Below are positions 53,229-62,516 of a DNA stretch of 64,000 nucleotides, one piece after another. Origin of the DNA: Chitinophaga caeni (GTDB lineage: Bacteria > Bacteroidota > Bacteroidia > Chitinophagales > Chitinophagaceae); NCBI RefSeq assembly GCF_002557795.1, contig NZ_CP023777.1, positions 2,117,001 through 2,181,000 of the forward strand. Reading direction: 5' to 3'. The notes beneath the pieces are model-generated. The model was not told the DNA's origin, did no database searches, and saw only the letters and a program-made list of their open reading frames with translations. Position 1 is the first letter of the stretch; each line of letters opens with the position of its first letter. The translations under genes and the position numbers were made by a program.

Positions 53229-54044
53229 ATGAAACGCTTGAACATTTTTATCATACTCATCTGTATTTTGAGTGCGTGTAAAACATCGCAACATGTTAGC
53301 CGTGATTCATCTTCCCCGGAGCAACCGTATTTGCTGTTACCCGGCGGGCCTGCTTGGGGCGCTTTGTACACGCAACACGCCGGTGAATACAGGGCTTTAT
53401 GCTTCCAGGCGTACCAACTTGCCAAAATGCGTTTAGATGTATTGTTGACAAGACAAACATTTCGTCCAATCGCGATCGTAACTGATATCGATGAAACGAT
53501 CCTGGATAATAGTCCTTATAGTGCCGGCCGCGCTTTAGAAGGCAAGGAGTATTCTGATGAAAGCTGGAAGGTATGGACTGATAAAGCCAGCGCAGATACG
53601 GTTCCCGGCGGCGCTAGTTTCTTTAAATATGCTGCTTCCCGCGGCGTAACAATTTACTATATCAGTAACCGGAAAACGAATGAAGCAACCGCTACTTTGA
53701 AGAATTTAAAGTCCTTCGGTTTCCCTTTCGCGGATAATGAACACCTGTTATTGAAGTCTACCACTTCTTCTAAAGCGGATCGCAGGAACGAGGTGTCTAA
53801 AAAGTTTGAAATCGTGATGCTGTTAGGCGATAATCTTGCGGATTTCGCGGATGTATTTGAAGGGCATAAATCGACCGCGGAACGCAATGCTGTTGTTGAT
53901 TCATTGAGGGTGCAATTCGGGGATAAATTTATTATGTTGCCGAATGCCATGTACGGTGATTGGCAGAATGCGTTGATCGATTACCAATACGGTGCCGGGA
54001 TGGGTCAGAGGGATAGTTTGTTGCGGGCAAGGCTGGTTCGCTAA
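53229..54044 (+). CDS. 5'-nucleotidase, lipoprotein e(P4) family acid phosphatase
   Basis: HAD-superfamily phosphatase anchored as a lipoprotein. The 271-residue product has a lipobox in MKRLNIFIILICILSAC (Cys near residue 17). The catalytic motif IVTDIDETILDNSPYS has two Asp residues, the second motif is YYISNRKTNEATATL, and MLLGDNLADFADVF provides the metal site. It is related to Haemophilus e(P4), which removes phosphate from nucleotides such as NMN. ATG 53229 is preferred to the frame opening at 53109 inside dprA. Confidence 0.9.
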   Translation: MKRLNIFIILICILSACKTSQHVSRDSSSPEQPYLLLPGGPAWGALYTQHAGEYRALCFQAYQLAKMRLDVLLTRQTFRPIAIVTDIDETILDNSPYSAGRALEGKEYSDESWKVWTDKASADTVPGGASFFKYAASRGVTIYYISNRKTNEATATLKNLKSFGFPFADNEHLLLKSTTSSKADRRNEVSKKFEIVMLLGDNLADFADVFEGHKSTAERNAVVDSLRVQFGDKFIMLPNAMYGDWQNALIDYQYGAGMGQRDSLLRARLVR

Positions 54045-54158
54045 GGTCAGGGATTGTGCAGGTGACGCTGATGATACGGATTTTGTTGTATGTTTTATGT
54101 GTTATTTTTACGAGATGTGGTGGCGGAGGTTGTCTATTTTAAAAGTATTTTATTTGAT

Positions 54159-54198
54159 AAAAATTGACACTGCAATATTTATTGCAGTGTCAATTTTT
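54159..54198. terminator. Bidirectional terminator, e(P4) phosphatase / OmpA-family gene
   Basis: An 18-bp perfect stem AAAAATTGACACTGCAAT / ATTGCAGTGTCAATTTTT with a 4-base loop and T-runs on both sides, between convergent genes. Confidence 0.9.
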
Positions 54199-54199
54199 T

Positions 54200-56095
54200 T
54201 TAGTGTAAGCTTAGTATCTTCAGTGTGGTTCTGCGGTTTTGTGCGCGGCCTTCTTCCGTATTATTGTCGGCAACGGGCTGTGTTTCGCCGTAGCCTTTCG
54301 CGGTAATTCTTCCAGGATCTATTCCTTTAGCAATGATATAGTCTACAACGGATTTGGCCCTGTTTCGAGATAATACCATATTATCTTCATCCTTTCCTAC
54401 ATTGTCGGTATGACCGTTGATTTCTACTTTCATGCCGGGGTTGTTTTCCAGCAACGCTACTAGTTTATTCAATTCAACTTCCGATGCTGCTTCCAGTTTG
54501 TATTCCTTGGTGGCAAAGAAGATATTCTTTAATACGATTTCTGCATCGATCGCTAAAGGTTGTAACGGAATATCCCGTTCAAATGGCTTGGAATGGTCCA
54601 GATCCTTTGTTAAGGTGAAATGATCCGAATAGAATAAATACCCCCTGCGGTTTACATTGAATGCATAATCTTTGCCGACAGGTAGCGGAACCAGGAAGTT
54701 TCCTGTTTTGTCACTACGTATAGTGGCGGAAGTCTGACCATTCGATAAATCAATGAGATCAATAACGGCGATGAGCGGCTCCCTGGTTAAAGAGTCATAC
54801 ACATTTCCTTTTACATAAATGGTGCGCGATGGCCGTATGCTTGGATATAATTCAAAACTATAAATATCAAGTTGCCCGTAGCCATCCGGTCGGTCGGAAG
54901 CAAAGTAGGCCGTTTTGCCATCTGCCGCTACAACCAAGCTGGCATCTTCTTCGATAGTATTGATCGGGTAGCCTAAATTTAAAGGTTTGCCCCAACTGCC
55001 ATCGGCCTGGCGTTTAGAAACAAAAATATCTTGCTGTCCATAACCGGGCCATCCATCGGAAGCAAAAAATAATGTTTGGTTGTCGGCATGGATAAATGGT
55101 GTGGTTTCATTTCCATCCGTATTGATCGTGGATCCAAGCGGAACGGCTGTAGTCCAGTTACCGTTCCGATCCCTGGTGCTGGTATAAATGTCGTGGCCGT
55201 GATTGGAGGTGCCGCGAACGAAGTACAACGTTTGATTATCGGCAGATAAAGATGGTTGTGTTTCCCACGCATCGGTATTTATTGCCTTGCCGATGTTTTG
55301 AGGTTGTGACCATTGCCCGTTTTCCTTGATAGAATAATAAATATCGCAACTTCCGAATCCTTCAGGGAAGTCGCAACCCGTGAATACGATCATTTCACCA
55401 TCTTGAGAAATATTTTGCGCCCCCTCGTTGTATGATGTGTTAATAGGCTCGCCCATATTTACTGCCGGCGACCAGGGATGGGTACTGTCTTTATGCGACA
55501 TGAAAAAATCTTCATTTACATTTTTTACACGCCTGGTAAATATGAGTGTTGATAGATCGATCGTCGTTGATGGAAAATATTCCGGTTCGGCCGAGTTGAT
55601 GTTAGGCCCGAGATTTTTCGGTTCGAAAGGAACGGGTTGGCTGTTATTTACAGCGAACTTCATGTTTTCCCTGAACAGTAAAGGCTTATTGGTCGTATTT
55701 CTGGCTACTTCCAAATACCGCTGAATCATATCCAGCGCTTCCTGGAATTTCCCGGTTCCGGCCAATGATTTGCTGTAGGCAAACCCGATTAATTTTAACT
55801 GGTCAGGATCCAGCTGCATCATTTTTTCGAAATAGGCAATTGCTTCGGAATATTGCTTGAGTTGTAAGCGGATGAAACCCATCTGTCCCATGGCTTCAAT
55901 AAAATTGGGACTGGATTTTAACGCTGCTTCCAGGTATTTAATAGCTTCATCGTCCCGGTAGAAACGTAGCGCTTCCACGGCTTTATCATAATTATGCTGG
56001 GCTTTTTTTCCCGCGGAGGTATAATTTACAGCCTGCGCCCATGAAATGCAGGACCAGGCAAGTAAACAGGCCAATAATAAGGTTTGTTTTTTCAT
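54200..56095 (-). CDS. TPR / PD40 propeller / OmpA-domain protein (PorE-like)
   Basis: A 631-residue envelope protein. It has a signal peptide (MKKQTLLLACLLAWSCISWA) and tetratricopeptide repeats at about residues 25-130 (EAIKYLEAALKSSPNFIEAM). A PD40-type beta-propeller at about 165-400 repeats motifs such as GCDFPEGFGSCDIYYS, ASDGWPGYGQQDIFVSK and ASDRPDGYGQLDIYSF. A carboxypeptidase-regulatory-like domain follows at about 410-490, then a C-terminal OmpA peptidoglycan-binding domain (EINGHTDNVGKDEDN, LSRNRAKSVVDYI). This order is that of the T9SS accessory PorE. Many paralogues share it, so the T9SS role is inferred. TTG 56113 is an alternative, less likely start. Confidence 0.82.
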   Translation of the reverse strand: MKKQTLLLACLLAWSCISWAQAVNYTSAGKKAQHNYDKAVEALRFYRDDEAIKYLEAALKSSPNFIEAMGQMGFIRLQLKQYSEAIAYFEKMMQLDPDQLKLIGFAYSKSLAGTGKFQEALDMIQRYLEVARNTTNKPLLFRENMKFAVNNSQPVPFEPKNLGPNINSAEPEYFPSTTIDLSTLIFTRRVKNVNEDFFMSHKDSTHPWSPAVNMGEPINTSYNEGAQNISQDGEMIVFTGCDFPEGFGSCDIYYSIKENGQWSQPQNIGKAINTDAWETQPSLSADNQTLYFVRGTSNHGHDIYTSTRDRNGNWTTAVPLGSTINTDGNETTPFIHADNQTLFFASDGWPGYGQQDIFVSKRQADGSWGKPLNLGYPINTIEEDASLVVAADGKTAYFASDRPDGYGQLDIYSFELYPSIRPSRTIYVKGNVYDSLTREPLIAVIDLIDLSNGQTSATIRSDKTGNFLVPLPVGKDYAFNVNRRGYLFYSDHFTLTKDLDHSKPFERDIPLQPLAIDAEIVLKNIFFATKEYKLEAASEVELNKLVALLENNPGMKVEINGHTDNVGKDEDNMVLSRNRAKSVVDYIIAKGIDPGRITAKGYGETQPVADNNTEEGRAQNRRTTLKILSLH

Positions 56096-56159
56096 AGTCT
56101 TTCCCGTTGTCAAAGTAACGAAAAAAAGACCAGGATATTGGCTATGGAAAGCTTAGATA

Positions 56160-56789
56160 TTAAGGAACGTTAATATATTTATGTATTTGCAGGGAAAGTT
56201 GCCATTGGGGATTTTCCTTGATATAATCAACGATTAAAGGTGTCATTTCAGCAGCGCGGCTCCATTCCGGTTGTAGGTATAGTTTGCAATGCTTGTTGGT
56301 TTGCGCCGCATATTTTTCGGCCCAGGCAAAGTCCGATTTATTATAGATAACTACTTTTAACTCGTGGGCGCGCTGGGTAACTTCTGTTAACGGCGCTTTA
56401 AATTTTTTCGGGGAGAGCGTGATCCAGTCCAAAGATCCGCTGATGGGCGATGAGCCGGAAGTTTCGATATGTGTTCGGAAGCCCGCCTTATGCAAGTACT
56501 TAGTTAGCAGCGTTAGATCATGCAGTAAAGGTTCTCCACCGGTAATTACGGCTATCCTGCCGGGCTGGGAAGCAGCGGTATCCACAATTTCCCGGACAGC
56601 TTGCCTGGGATGTTTGTCGATATCCCAACTATCTTTCACATCACACCAATGGCAACCTACATCGCAACCACCTAAGCGGATAAAATAGGCAGCCTGCCCT
56701 TGGTAAAAACCTTCCCCTTGCAAGGTATAAAATGCTTCCATCACGGGTAAGGTATCTGTCTGTATGATGTTCATCGTCTGCGTCTGCAT
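56160..56789 (-). CDS. queE: 7-carboxy-7-deazaguanine synthase QueE
   Basis: Radical-SAM enzyme making 7-carboxy-7-deazaguanine from the QueD product. The 209-residue protein has the cluster motif GGCDVGCHWCDVKDSW (Cys-x3-Cys-x2-Cys), the substrate-binding FYTLQGEGFYQG at the N-terminus and ITGGEPLLHDLTLL. Length and motifs fit QueE. ATG 56789 or ATG 56774 are both possible. queD and folE are 31 kb away in this window; queC and queF are not seen. Confidence 0.93.
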   Translation of the reverse strand: MQTQTMNIIQTDTLPVMEAFYTLQGEGFYQGQAAYFIRLGGCDVGCHWCDVKDSWDIDKHPRQAVREIVDTAASQPGRIAVITGGEPLLHDLTLLTKYLHKAGFRTHIETSGSSPISGSLDWITLSPKKFKAPLTEVTQRAHELKVVIYNKSDFAWAEKYAAQTNKHCKLYLQPEWSRAAEMTPLIVDYIKENPQWQLSLQIHKYINVP

Positions 56790-56847
56790 AATGCAAAATT
56801 CCTATTTCTACAGGCCATCCCCAAATATTATTGCGGATAACAACTGC

Positions 56848-56878
56848 AAAGCCTGCATCCACTTGGAATGCAGGCTTT
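56848..56878 (-). terminator. Hairpin between folD and queE, probable folD terminator
   Basis: An 11-bp stem AAAGCCTGCAT / ATGCAGGCTTT with a 9-base loop. On the minus strand only TTT follows, so termination may be weak; some read-through into queE is possible. Confidence 0.45.
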
Positions 56879-56899
56879 TATATCTTAATTAAATTAACC

Positions 56900-57787
56900 T
56901 TAGTTCATTCCGCCCTTCTGCCCGATGGCCGCTAGGTACGTGTTTTTCAACAGCGCGGCGATCGTCATGGGACCTACACCGCCCGGAACCGGGGTGATGT
57001 AGCTACATTTCGGGGCAACCGCTTGAAAATCAACATCACCAACGAGTCTGAAACCGCTTTTCTTGCTACTGTCGGCAATACGGTTAATACCTACATCGAT
57101 CACGATAGCGCCATCTTTCACCATATCTGCCGTTACGAAATTCGGCTTACCGATCGCGGCCACGATAATGTCTGCCTGTAAACATAACTCTTTCAGGTTC
57201 TTGGTGTGGGAGTGCGTTAATGTAACGGTGCAGTTGCCGGGATTGCTGTTGCGGCTCAACAAGATGCTCATCGGGGTTCCCACGATATGGCTACGACCGA
57301 TAATAACAGCATGCTTACCCTTGGTATCGATATTGTAATGCTGTAACATTAGCATGATACCGTAAGGGGTAGCGGGGATGTAAGTAGGCAATCCGCTGAC
57401 CATCTTACCTACGTTCATGGGGTGGAAGCCATCTACATCCTTGCTGGGATCGATTTGGTTAATCACGAGTTCCTCGTTGATATGCTTCGGCAATGGCAAT
57501 TGAACCAAGATGCCATCGATATCCGCATTTTCGTTCAGGGAAGTGATTTGATCCAATAAATGCTTTTCGGAAATTTGTTCATCGAAGCGGAGCAGTGTAG
57601 AGTTGAACCCGATTTCCGCGCAAGATTTTACCTTGGAAGCTACGTATGTTTCGCTAGCCCCGTTATTTCCCACGAGGATAGCGGCCAGGTGGGGAATCTT
57701 TTTTCCAATTGCTTTTAATGCGGTCACCTGTTCGGCCAATTGGGCCTTGATCGCCGCAGAAACTAGTTTACCGTCCAAAATTTGCAT
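56900..57787 (-). CDS. folD: Bifunctional methylenetetrahydrofolate dehydrogenase / methenyltetrahydrofolate cyclohydrolase FolD
   Basis: Interconverts one-carbon tetrahydrofolates in the cytoplasm. The 295-residue product begins [20 protein letters not shown]. It has the cyclohydrolase Lys region [26 protein letters not shown], the NADP-binding [17 protein letters not shown] and the C-terminal [16 protein letters not shown] 57787 is clear from the family N-terminus. TACCTTTG ends three bases before the ATG, implying a leaderless message. Confidence 0.95.
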   Translation of the reverse strand: MQILDGKLVSAAIKAQLAEQVTALKAIGKKIPHLAAILVGNNGASETYVASKVKSCAEIGFNSTLLRFDEQISEKHLLDQITSLNENADIDGILVQLPLPKHINEELVINQIDPSKDVDGFHPMNVGKMVSGLPTYIPATPYGIMLMLQHYNIDTKGKHAVIIGRSHIVGTPMSILLSRNSNPGNCTVTLTHSHTKNLKELCLQADIIVAAIGKPNFVTADMVKDGAIVIDVGINRIADSSKKSGFRLVGDVDFQAVAPKCSYITPVPGGVGPMTIAALLKNTYLAAIGQKGGMN

Positions 57788-57790
57788 GTG

Positions 57791-57823
57791 CAAAGGTACA
57801 TAGGATATTTGAATTATAATCAA
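57791..57823 (-). promoter_or_regulatory. Promoter of folD, predicting a leaderless mRNA
   Basis: TACCTTTG (57798-57791) fits TAnnTTTG, with TTG (57823-57821) 22 bases upstream. Only CAC separates the element from the ATG at 57787, so transcription should begin at or within a few bases of the start codon. Confidence 0.5.
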
Positions 57824-57853
57824 GCGCCTAATTTTTTGCCTTAACACGAAAAG

Positions 57854-57877
57854 GAGACACCCGGTTAAGGGTGCCTC
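57854..57877 (-). terminator. Terminator of pckA
   Basis: On the minus strand GAGGCACCC (57877-57869) pairs with GGGTGTCTC (57862-57854), one G-T pair, followed by CTTTTCG. It lies 35 bp after the pckA stop and just before the folD promoter. Confidence 0.65.
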
Positions 57878-57912
57878 CCGTACAAATACATCAATTAAAC
57901 TGGTTGTTAAAT

Positions 57913-59517
57913 TTATTCGGCCTTCGGTGCGGCAGCCAATATTTCCGCATCTGATTGGGATGCGTATTTTTGGAAATTACGGACAAACTGCCCTGCTAAT
58001 TCCTTGGCTTTTGCATCGTATTGAGCTTTATCGCTCCAAGTGTTCCTCGGATCGAGTATCTCGGCAGGCACGCCGGGGCAGCTAACAGGGTAAGCGATAC
58101 CGAAAACATCATGTTTTAAGTATGTTACCTTATCCAGTTTACCATCCAGGGCAGCCCCGATCATACTGCGGGTAAATTTCAACTTGATGCGGTTTCCCGT
58201 TCCGTAAGCGCCGCCGGTCCAACCGGTGTTGATCAACCAAACATTCACCTTTTGCTGGCGCATCTTTTCCCCTAACATCTGCGCATATTTGGCAGGATGC
58301 AAAGGCATGAAAGGCGCACCGAAACAAGCGCTGAAGGTTGATTTAGGCTCCGTGATACCTGCTTCCGTACCGGCAACTTTGGCCGTATAGCCCGAAATGA
58401 ACTGGTACATAGCTTGCCCGGGCGTCAATTTTGAAATTGGCGGCAGGATGCCGTAAGCATCGCAGGTCAGGAAAAATATGTTTTTAGGAAGATTACCGAT
58501 GGAAGGCTCCAGGGCATTATCGATATAACTCAAGGGATAAGACACCCTCGTGTTTTCAGTAATGCTTTTATCAGCATAATTGATCCTGTTAGTACCCGGG
58601 TAAAACCCGGTATTTTCCAACAGGGCGCCGTCCCTGATAGCATTGAAGATTTGCGGTTCTTTTTCCTCGCTTAAGTCGATTGTTTTAGCATAACAGCCAC
58701 CTTCGAAGTTAAAAACCGAATCAGTTGTCCAACCATGCTCGTCATCACCGATCAATTTACGGTTAGGATCGGCGCTCAGCGTGGTTTTACCGGTACCGCT
58801 TAAACCGAAGAAAATAGCTGTATCTCCATCCTGTCCCTGGTTGGCTGAGCAGTGCATGCTCAATACACCCTTATCATGGGGCAAAATATAGTTTAAGACA
58901 GTAAAGATACCCTTCTTGATTTCGCCGGTATATGAAGTACCGCCGATGAGGATCATTTTCTTGCTGAAGCTTACAACGGCGAAGTTGTGTTGGCGGGTAG
59001 CATCAATAACGGGATCGGCTTTGAATCCGGGAGCTTGGATGATCGTCCAACCGGGTTCCAGGTGTTCCAATTCCTCTTCCGTAGGGCGAAGAAACATGTT
59101 GTAAGCAAACAAATTTGCCCATGGCTGTTCATTCACAACGCGGATATTCACGCGGTAATTAGGATCAGCACAAGCGTAACAATCTCTTACCCATACTTCT
59201 TTTCCCGCGAGGTAGCTGGTAATCCTGTTGTAGAGCTTCTCGAAATTTTCCGGGCTGAACGGAAGGTTGAAATCATTCCAATCAACACTGTTGGCAGTGA
59301 GTTCATCTTTAACGATAAACTTGTCTTTAGGTGAACGGCCCGTAAATTCGCCCGTATTTACTACTAGGGCGCCGGTATCCGTCAATTGACCCTGGTTCAG
59401 GGCGACAGTTTGCTCAACCAACTCGGTTGGAGTTAATTGATAATGTACGTTTTCGATGTTCTCTATGCCTAATTCCTTTAATTCTGTAAGAGTATCTCTT
59501 ACACTACTGATGTGCAT
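57913..59517 (-). CDS. pckA: Phosphoenolpyruvate carboxykinase (ATP)
   Basis: Converts oxaloacetate to phosphoenolpyruvate with ATP, the entry to gluconeogenesis. The 534-residue product has the family P-loop [15 protein letters not shown], followed by [21 protein letters not shown]. The oxaloacetate-binding [13 protein letters not shown] and the C-terminal [15 protein letters not shown] are also present. The ATP-type enzyme is recognised by the [10 protein letters not shown] loop. It stands alone with its own promoter and terminator, facing away from pepP across a 383-bp region. Confidence 0.96.
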   Translation of the reverse strand: MHISSVRDTLTELKELGIENIENVHYQLTPTELVEQTVALNQGQLTDTGALVVNTGEFTGRSPKDKFIVKDELTANSVDWNDFNLPFSPENFEKLYNRITSYLAGKEVWVRDCYACADPNYRVNIRVVNEQPWANLFAYNMFLRPTEEELEHLEPGWTIIQAPGFKADPVIDATRQHNFAVVSFSKKMILIGGTSYTGEIKKGIFTVLNYILPHDKGVLSMHCSANQGQDGDTAIFFGLSGTGKTTLSADPNRKLIGDDEHGWTTDSVFNFEGGCYAKTIDLSEEKEPQIFNAIRDGALLENTGFYPGTNRINYADKSITENTRVSYPLSYIDNALEPSIGNLPKNIFFLTCDAYGILPPISKLTPGQAMYQFISGYTAKVAGTEAGITEPKSTFSACFGAPFMPLHPAKYAQMLGEKMRQQKVNVWLINTGWTGGAYGTGNRIKLKFTRSMIGAALDGKLDKVTYLKHDVFGIAYPVSCPGVPAEILDPRNTWSDKAQYDAKAKELAGQFVRNFQKYASQSDAEILAAAPKAE

Positions 59518-59543
59518 AAAGAAAGATTGTTTTGGTGTAAGAA

Positions 59544-59572
59544 CAAAGCTAGGTAATTTTTGATGTTATCAA
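59544..59572 (-). promoter_or_regulatory. Promoter of pckA
   Basis: On the minus strand TTG (59572-59570), an 18-base spacer and TAGCTTTG (59551-59544) match the TTTG-N19-TAnnTTTG pattern. The predicted leader is about 20 nucleotides. Confidence 0.6.
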
Positions 59573-59822
59573 TTTTTATAGACGTTACACCATCTAAATT
59601 TAGATACTCGGGTAGGATTACCTTGGATGTGTTAGATTTTATTTAATTTATATCGATTTCATATAAGGGATTTTCAATGACTTATGCCCGGAAAGTATGA
59701 TATCCACATTGGGAATGCAGCGATTTAATTTTAACATATTGTGTTATGCGAAAATGTGTATTTATATAGCGATAAAATATGATAGGATTTGGATAATTCC
59801 GGTTTATCAGCTACAGCTTCTT

Positions 59823-59853
59823 TTTGTTGATTGCTTAAATCTGTGTAGGTTTG
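59823..59853 (+). promoter_or_regulatory. Promoter of pepP
   Basis: TTTG (59823-59826), a 19-base spacer and TAGGTTTG (59846-59853) match the Bacteroidota consensus in both elements and spacing. The predicted leader is about 40 nucleotides. Confidence 0.65.
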
Positions 59854-59900
59854 ATGCCACTTGAACCGCTTTGAACTCATAAAAATAAAAGTATTATATA

Positions 59901-61196
59901 ATGAAAGCATTACCCTTAGACCCGGTGATCTTTGTAAAGAACCGTGCCCGCTTCATTGACAGGATGAAACCTAATTCGATAGCGATTTTTAACTCTAATG
60001 ATGAACTGCCTACCAATGGCGATGCTTTATACCCTTTCAAACAAAATTCGGATCTGTATTGGTTAACAGGTATCGAACAGGAAGATACCATGTTGATACT
60101 TTTCCCGGATAACCCGGATCCGAAGTACCGCGAGGTGTTAGTTTTAGTGCGCCCCAACGAACTGAAGGAAAAATGGGATGGCCACCGTTTACGCTCGCAT
60201 GAAGCTACCGCGATTTCAGGTATTAAAACGATCGTTTGGTTAGACAGCCTCGATGGTTTATTGCAGCCTTGGATCCACGATGCGGCGAATATCTATCTCA
60301 ATTCGAACGAAAATAACCGTAAATCTAGCTTGGTTCCCGTGCGTGATTATCGCTATGCAGCGGCCATGAAAGAGCGTTATCCTTTACATCAATATTTGAG
60401 GGCCGCTACGATATTGAAGGAGCTAAGAGCTGCCAAAACGCCCGAAGAAATCGTGGTAATGCAACAAGCGATGGATATCACGGAAAAAGCTTTCCGCAGG
60501 ATATTGAAGTTTATCAAACCGGGTGTTTGGGAATATGAAATCCAGGCGGAAATCTTGCACGAATTCTTGATGAACCGCTCCCGTGGCGAAGCATACGGAT
60601 CTATTATCGCATCAGGCGACCGTGCCCGCATTTTACACTACGTTTCCAATAACCAGGAATGCAAGGATGGGGAATTGATTTTAATGGATTTCGGCGCTGA
60701 ATACGGAGGTTACAACGCGGATCTTTCCCGCACGGTGCCCGTTAGCGGAAAGTTTACCGACAGGCAAAGGGAAGTGTATAATGCGTGTTTACATCTACAT
60801 AACTACGCGAAAAGCTTGCTCAAGCCGGGCATTTTGATTGCCGAGTACCACGAGCAGATGGGCGATGAAGCAACGAAGGAATTTATAAAATTGGGCTTGT
60901 TGACCGATGCCGATGTGAAGAATGAAGATCCTGCTAACCGCGCTTACCGCAAGTATTTGTACCATGGTATCTCGCATCACCTGGGCGTGGATGTTCATGA
61001 CCTGGGGCCATCCATGTACAAACCTTTACCGGTAGATGCCGTGGTAACGGTAGAGCCGGGTATTTACATCGAGGAAGAACAGATGGGCATCCGTATCGAG
61101 AACAACATTTGGGTACGTGAAAGCGATAATATAGATTTAATGAAAAATATCCCGGTTACGGCTGAAGAGATCGAAGCCATCATGCAGTCGAAATAA
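59901..61196 (+). CDS. pepP: Xaa-Pro aminopeptidase (M24B family)
   Basis: Metallopeptidase removing an N-terminal residue ahead of proline. The 431-residue product has the N-terminal aminopeptidase-P domain (NGDALYPFKQNSDLYWLTG) and the pita-bread catalytic domain. All five metal ligands are visible: Asp in LMDFGAEYGGYNADLSR (two Asp), His in HGISHHLGVDVHD, Glu in VTVEPGIYIEEE and Glu in GIRIENNIWV. Length is normal. A terminator follows and pssA comes next. Confidence 0.94.
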   Translation: MKALPLDPVIFVKNRARFIDRMKPNSIAIFNSNDELPTNGDALYPFKQNSDLYWLTGIEQEDTMLILFPDNPDPKYREVLVLVRPNELKEKWDGHRLRSHEATAISGIKTIVWLDSLDGLLQPWIHDAANIYLNSNENNRKSSLVPVRDYRYAAAMKERYPLHQYLRAATILKELRAAKTPEEIVVMQQAMDITEKAFRRILKFIKPGVWEYEIQAEILHEFLMNRSRGEAYGSIIASGDRARILHYVSNNQECKDGELILMDFGAEYGGYNADLSRTVPVSGKFTDRQREVYNACLHLHNYAKSLLKPGILIAEYHEQMGDEATKEFIKLGLLTDADVKNEDPANRAYRKYLYHGISHHLGVDVHDLGPSMYKPLPVDAVVTVEPGIYIEEEQMGIRIENNIWVRESDNIDLMKNIPVTAEEIEAIMQSK

Positions 61197-61208
61197 TAAT
61201 ATTTTATG

Positions 61209-61238
61209 ATCCCTGCATGCCTACTTGCAGGGATTTTT
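61209..61238 (+). terminator. Terminator of pepP
   Basis: A 9-bp stem ATCCCTGCA / TGCAGGGAT with an 8-base loop followed by TTTTT, 12 bp after the pepP stop. Confidence 0.8.
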
Positions 61239-61299
61239 ATATTGTATTACAAGCATATCTTTAATACATTGCATATAAATGTAATGGCATTAATATACT

Positions 61300-62067
61300 A
61301 TGAAACAAATTCCTAATATCCTGACGCTGGCCAACCTTTTCTGTGGCTGTATGGCGATCATTTTTGTACTCTATGCACCGGAAACGCTTACGGAGCTTAA
61401 CGGCGTGGATTATTCCGTCACGAACCCCGCGCCTGTATATTGGGCATCGGTATTCGTAGTGCTGGCAGGTGTATTTGATCTTTTTGACGGCATGGTGGCG
61501 AGGATGTTGAAAGTGTCATCCCCGGTGGGGAAGGAACTGGATTCCTTGGCGGATGTTGTTAGCTTCGGGGTGGTACCCGGCATGATCCTGTTCCGCATCC
61601 TGAGAAGCGCATACATGCAGCAACCCGATATCTTCGATGTTTCGTATGTTAATTTAGCTCCCGCCTTACTGGTTCCTTGTTTCGCGGCCTACCGCCTGGC
61701 GAAATTTAACCTGGATACCCGTCAAAGCGAGAACTTCATCGGTATGCCGACACCCGCTGTTGGCTTGCTGGTGGCCTCTTTTCCGTTGATTATGTTGTAT
61801 GATCAGTATAACGTAGCGCATTATTTGGGTAATATCTGGATTATTTACGCCATCATCGCGGTGTTATGTTACCTGATGGTCGCAGAAATACCGATGATCA
61901 GCATGAAATTCAAAAAATTGAAGGCCAAGGAGAATCTGCCCCGTTTCCTGGTGATCGCGATCGTGATTGTCAGTATCCCGGTGTTTAAATTCCTCGCCGT
62001 ACCGATCATTTTTGCGAGCTACGTGATTTTATCCCTGGTAATGCCTCCTAAAATCGAGGATGCTTAA
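61300..62067 (+). CDS. pssA: CDP-diacylglycerol--serine O-phosphatidyltransferase PssA
   Basis: Inner-membrane enzyme making phosphatidylserine, precursor of phosphatidylethanolamine. The 255-residue product has about eight hydrophobic segments. It carries the CDP-alcohol phosphotransferase signature FDGMVARMLKVSSPVGKELD followed by SLADVVSF, matching DGxxARxxxxxxxxGxxxDxxxD. The N-terminal KQIPNILTLANLFCGCMAI is typical of PssA rather than PgsA. It precedes purS. Confidence 0.93.
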   Translation: MKQIPNILTLANLFCGCMAIIFVLYAPETLTELNGVDYSVTNPAPVYWASVFVVLAGVFDLFDGMVARMLKVSSPVGKELDSLADVVSFGVVPGMILFRILRSAYMQQPDIFDVSYVNLAPALLVPCFAAYRLAKFNLDTRQSENFIGMPTPAVGLLVASFPLIMLYDQYNVAHYLGNIWIIYAIIAVLCYLMVAEIPMISMKFKKLKAKENLPRFLVIAIVIVSIPVFKFLAVPIIFASYVILSLVMPPKIEDA

Positions 62068-62108
62068 GGGTTTATCCAATAATTTACCAGGTAAGTACCG
62101 CTTGCCTC

Positions 62109-62139
62109 TTTCGAATTAGTATAAAAACACGTAGGTTTG
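62109..62139 (+). promoter_or_regulatory. Promoter of purS
   Basis: TTTC (one mismatch to TTTG) at 62109-62112, a 19-base spacer and TAGGTTTG at 62132-62139; the ATG is 17 bases further. Confidence 0.5.
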
Positions 62140-62156
62140 CGTCAAAATTTTAAAAG

Positions 62157-62402
62157 ATGACTTTTACTGCACTAATTAATGTAATGCCGCTGAAAGAACT
62201 ATTGGACCCTCAAGGTAAAGCAGTATTGAGCGGATTGAACAACCTCGGCATGAAAGGCGTGCACGATGTTAGGATTGGTAAACACATCAGCTTGCAAATC
62301 GAAGCTGCCAGCAAGGAAGAAGCTTACTCTATCGCGGAAGCGGCCAGCCAAAAATTATTGGCGAACCAGGTGATGGAATATTTCGAAATCACGATTCAAT
62401 AA
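62157..62402 (+). CDS. purS: Phosphoribosylformylglycinamidine synthase subunit PurS
   Basis: Small subunit that channels ammonia between PurQ and PurL in purine synthesis. The 81-residue product MTFTALINVMPLKELLDPQG has the typical PurS pattern, with VLSGLNNLGMKGVHDVRIGKHI and a C-terminal strand ending VMEYFEITIQ. purL and purQ are not in the window, which is unusual, since purS is commonly grouped with them in other bacteria. Confidence 0.88.
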   Translation: MTFTALINVMPLKELLDPQGKAVLSGLNNLGMKGVHDVRIGKHISLQIEAASKEEAYSIAEAASQKLLANQVMEYFEITIQ

Positions 62403-62516
62403 GGATCAGCGCATGCTTTTTTAGCATGTACGGCTGGTTTACTTTTATAAAACGCTGTAGTTTATTTTGCTGCCTGCAAGTAAATTACAGCGTTTCAAAC
62501 TTTATAATGTAGCATT

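Larger units (their letters stand above)
59518..59900. other. Divergent regulatory region pckA / pepP
   Basis: A 383-bp AT-rich region with one promoter at each end (pckA 59544-59572, pepP 59823-59853). The 250 bp between them have no ORF, strong hairpin or repeat that I can support. Its length leaves room for activator sites, for example for catabolite control of pckA, but I see no recognisable binding motif. Confidence 0.5.

Noticed and set aside
62409..62427. Hairpin GCATGCT-TTTT-AGCATGT after purS as a terminator
   Set aside because: The stem is short and AT-containing, and no T-run follows; the T-run is in the loop.
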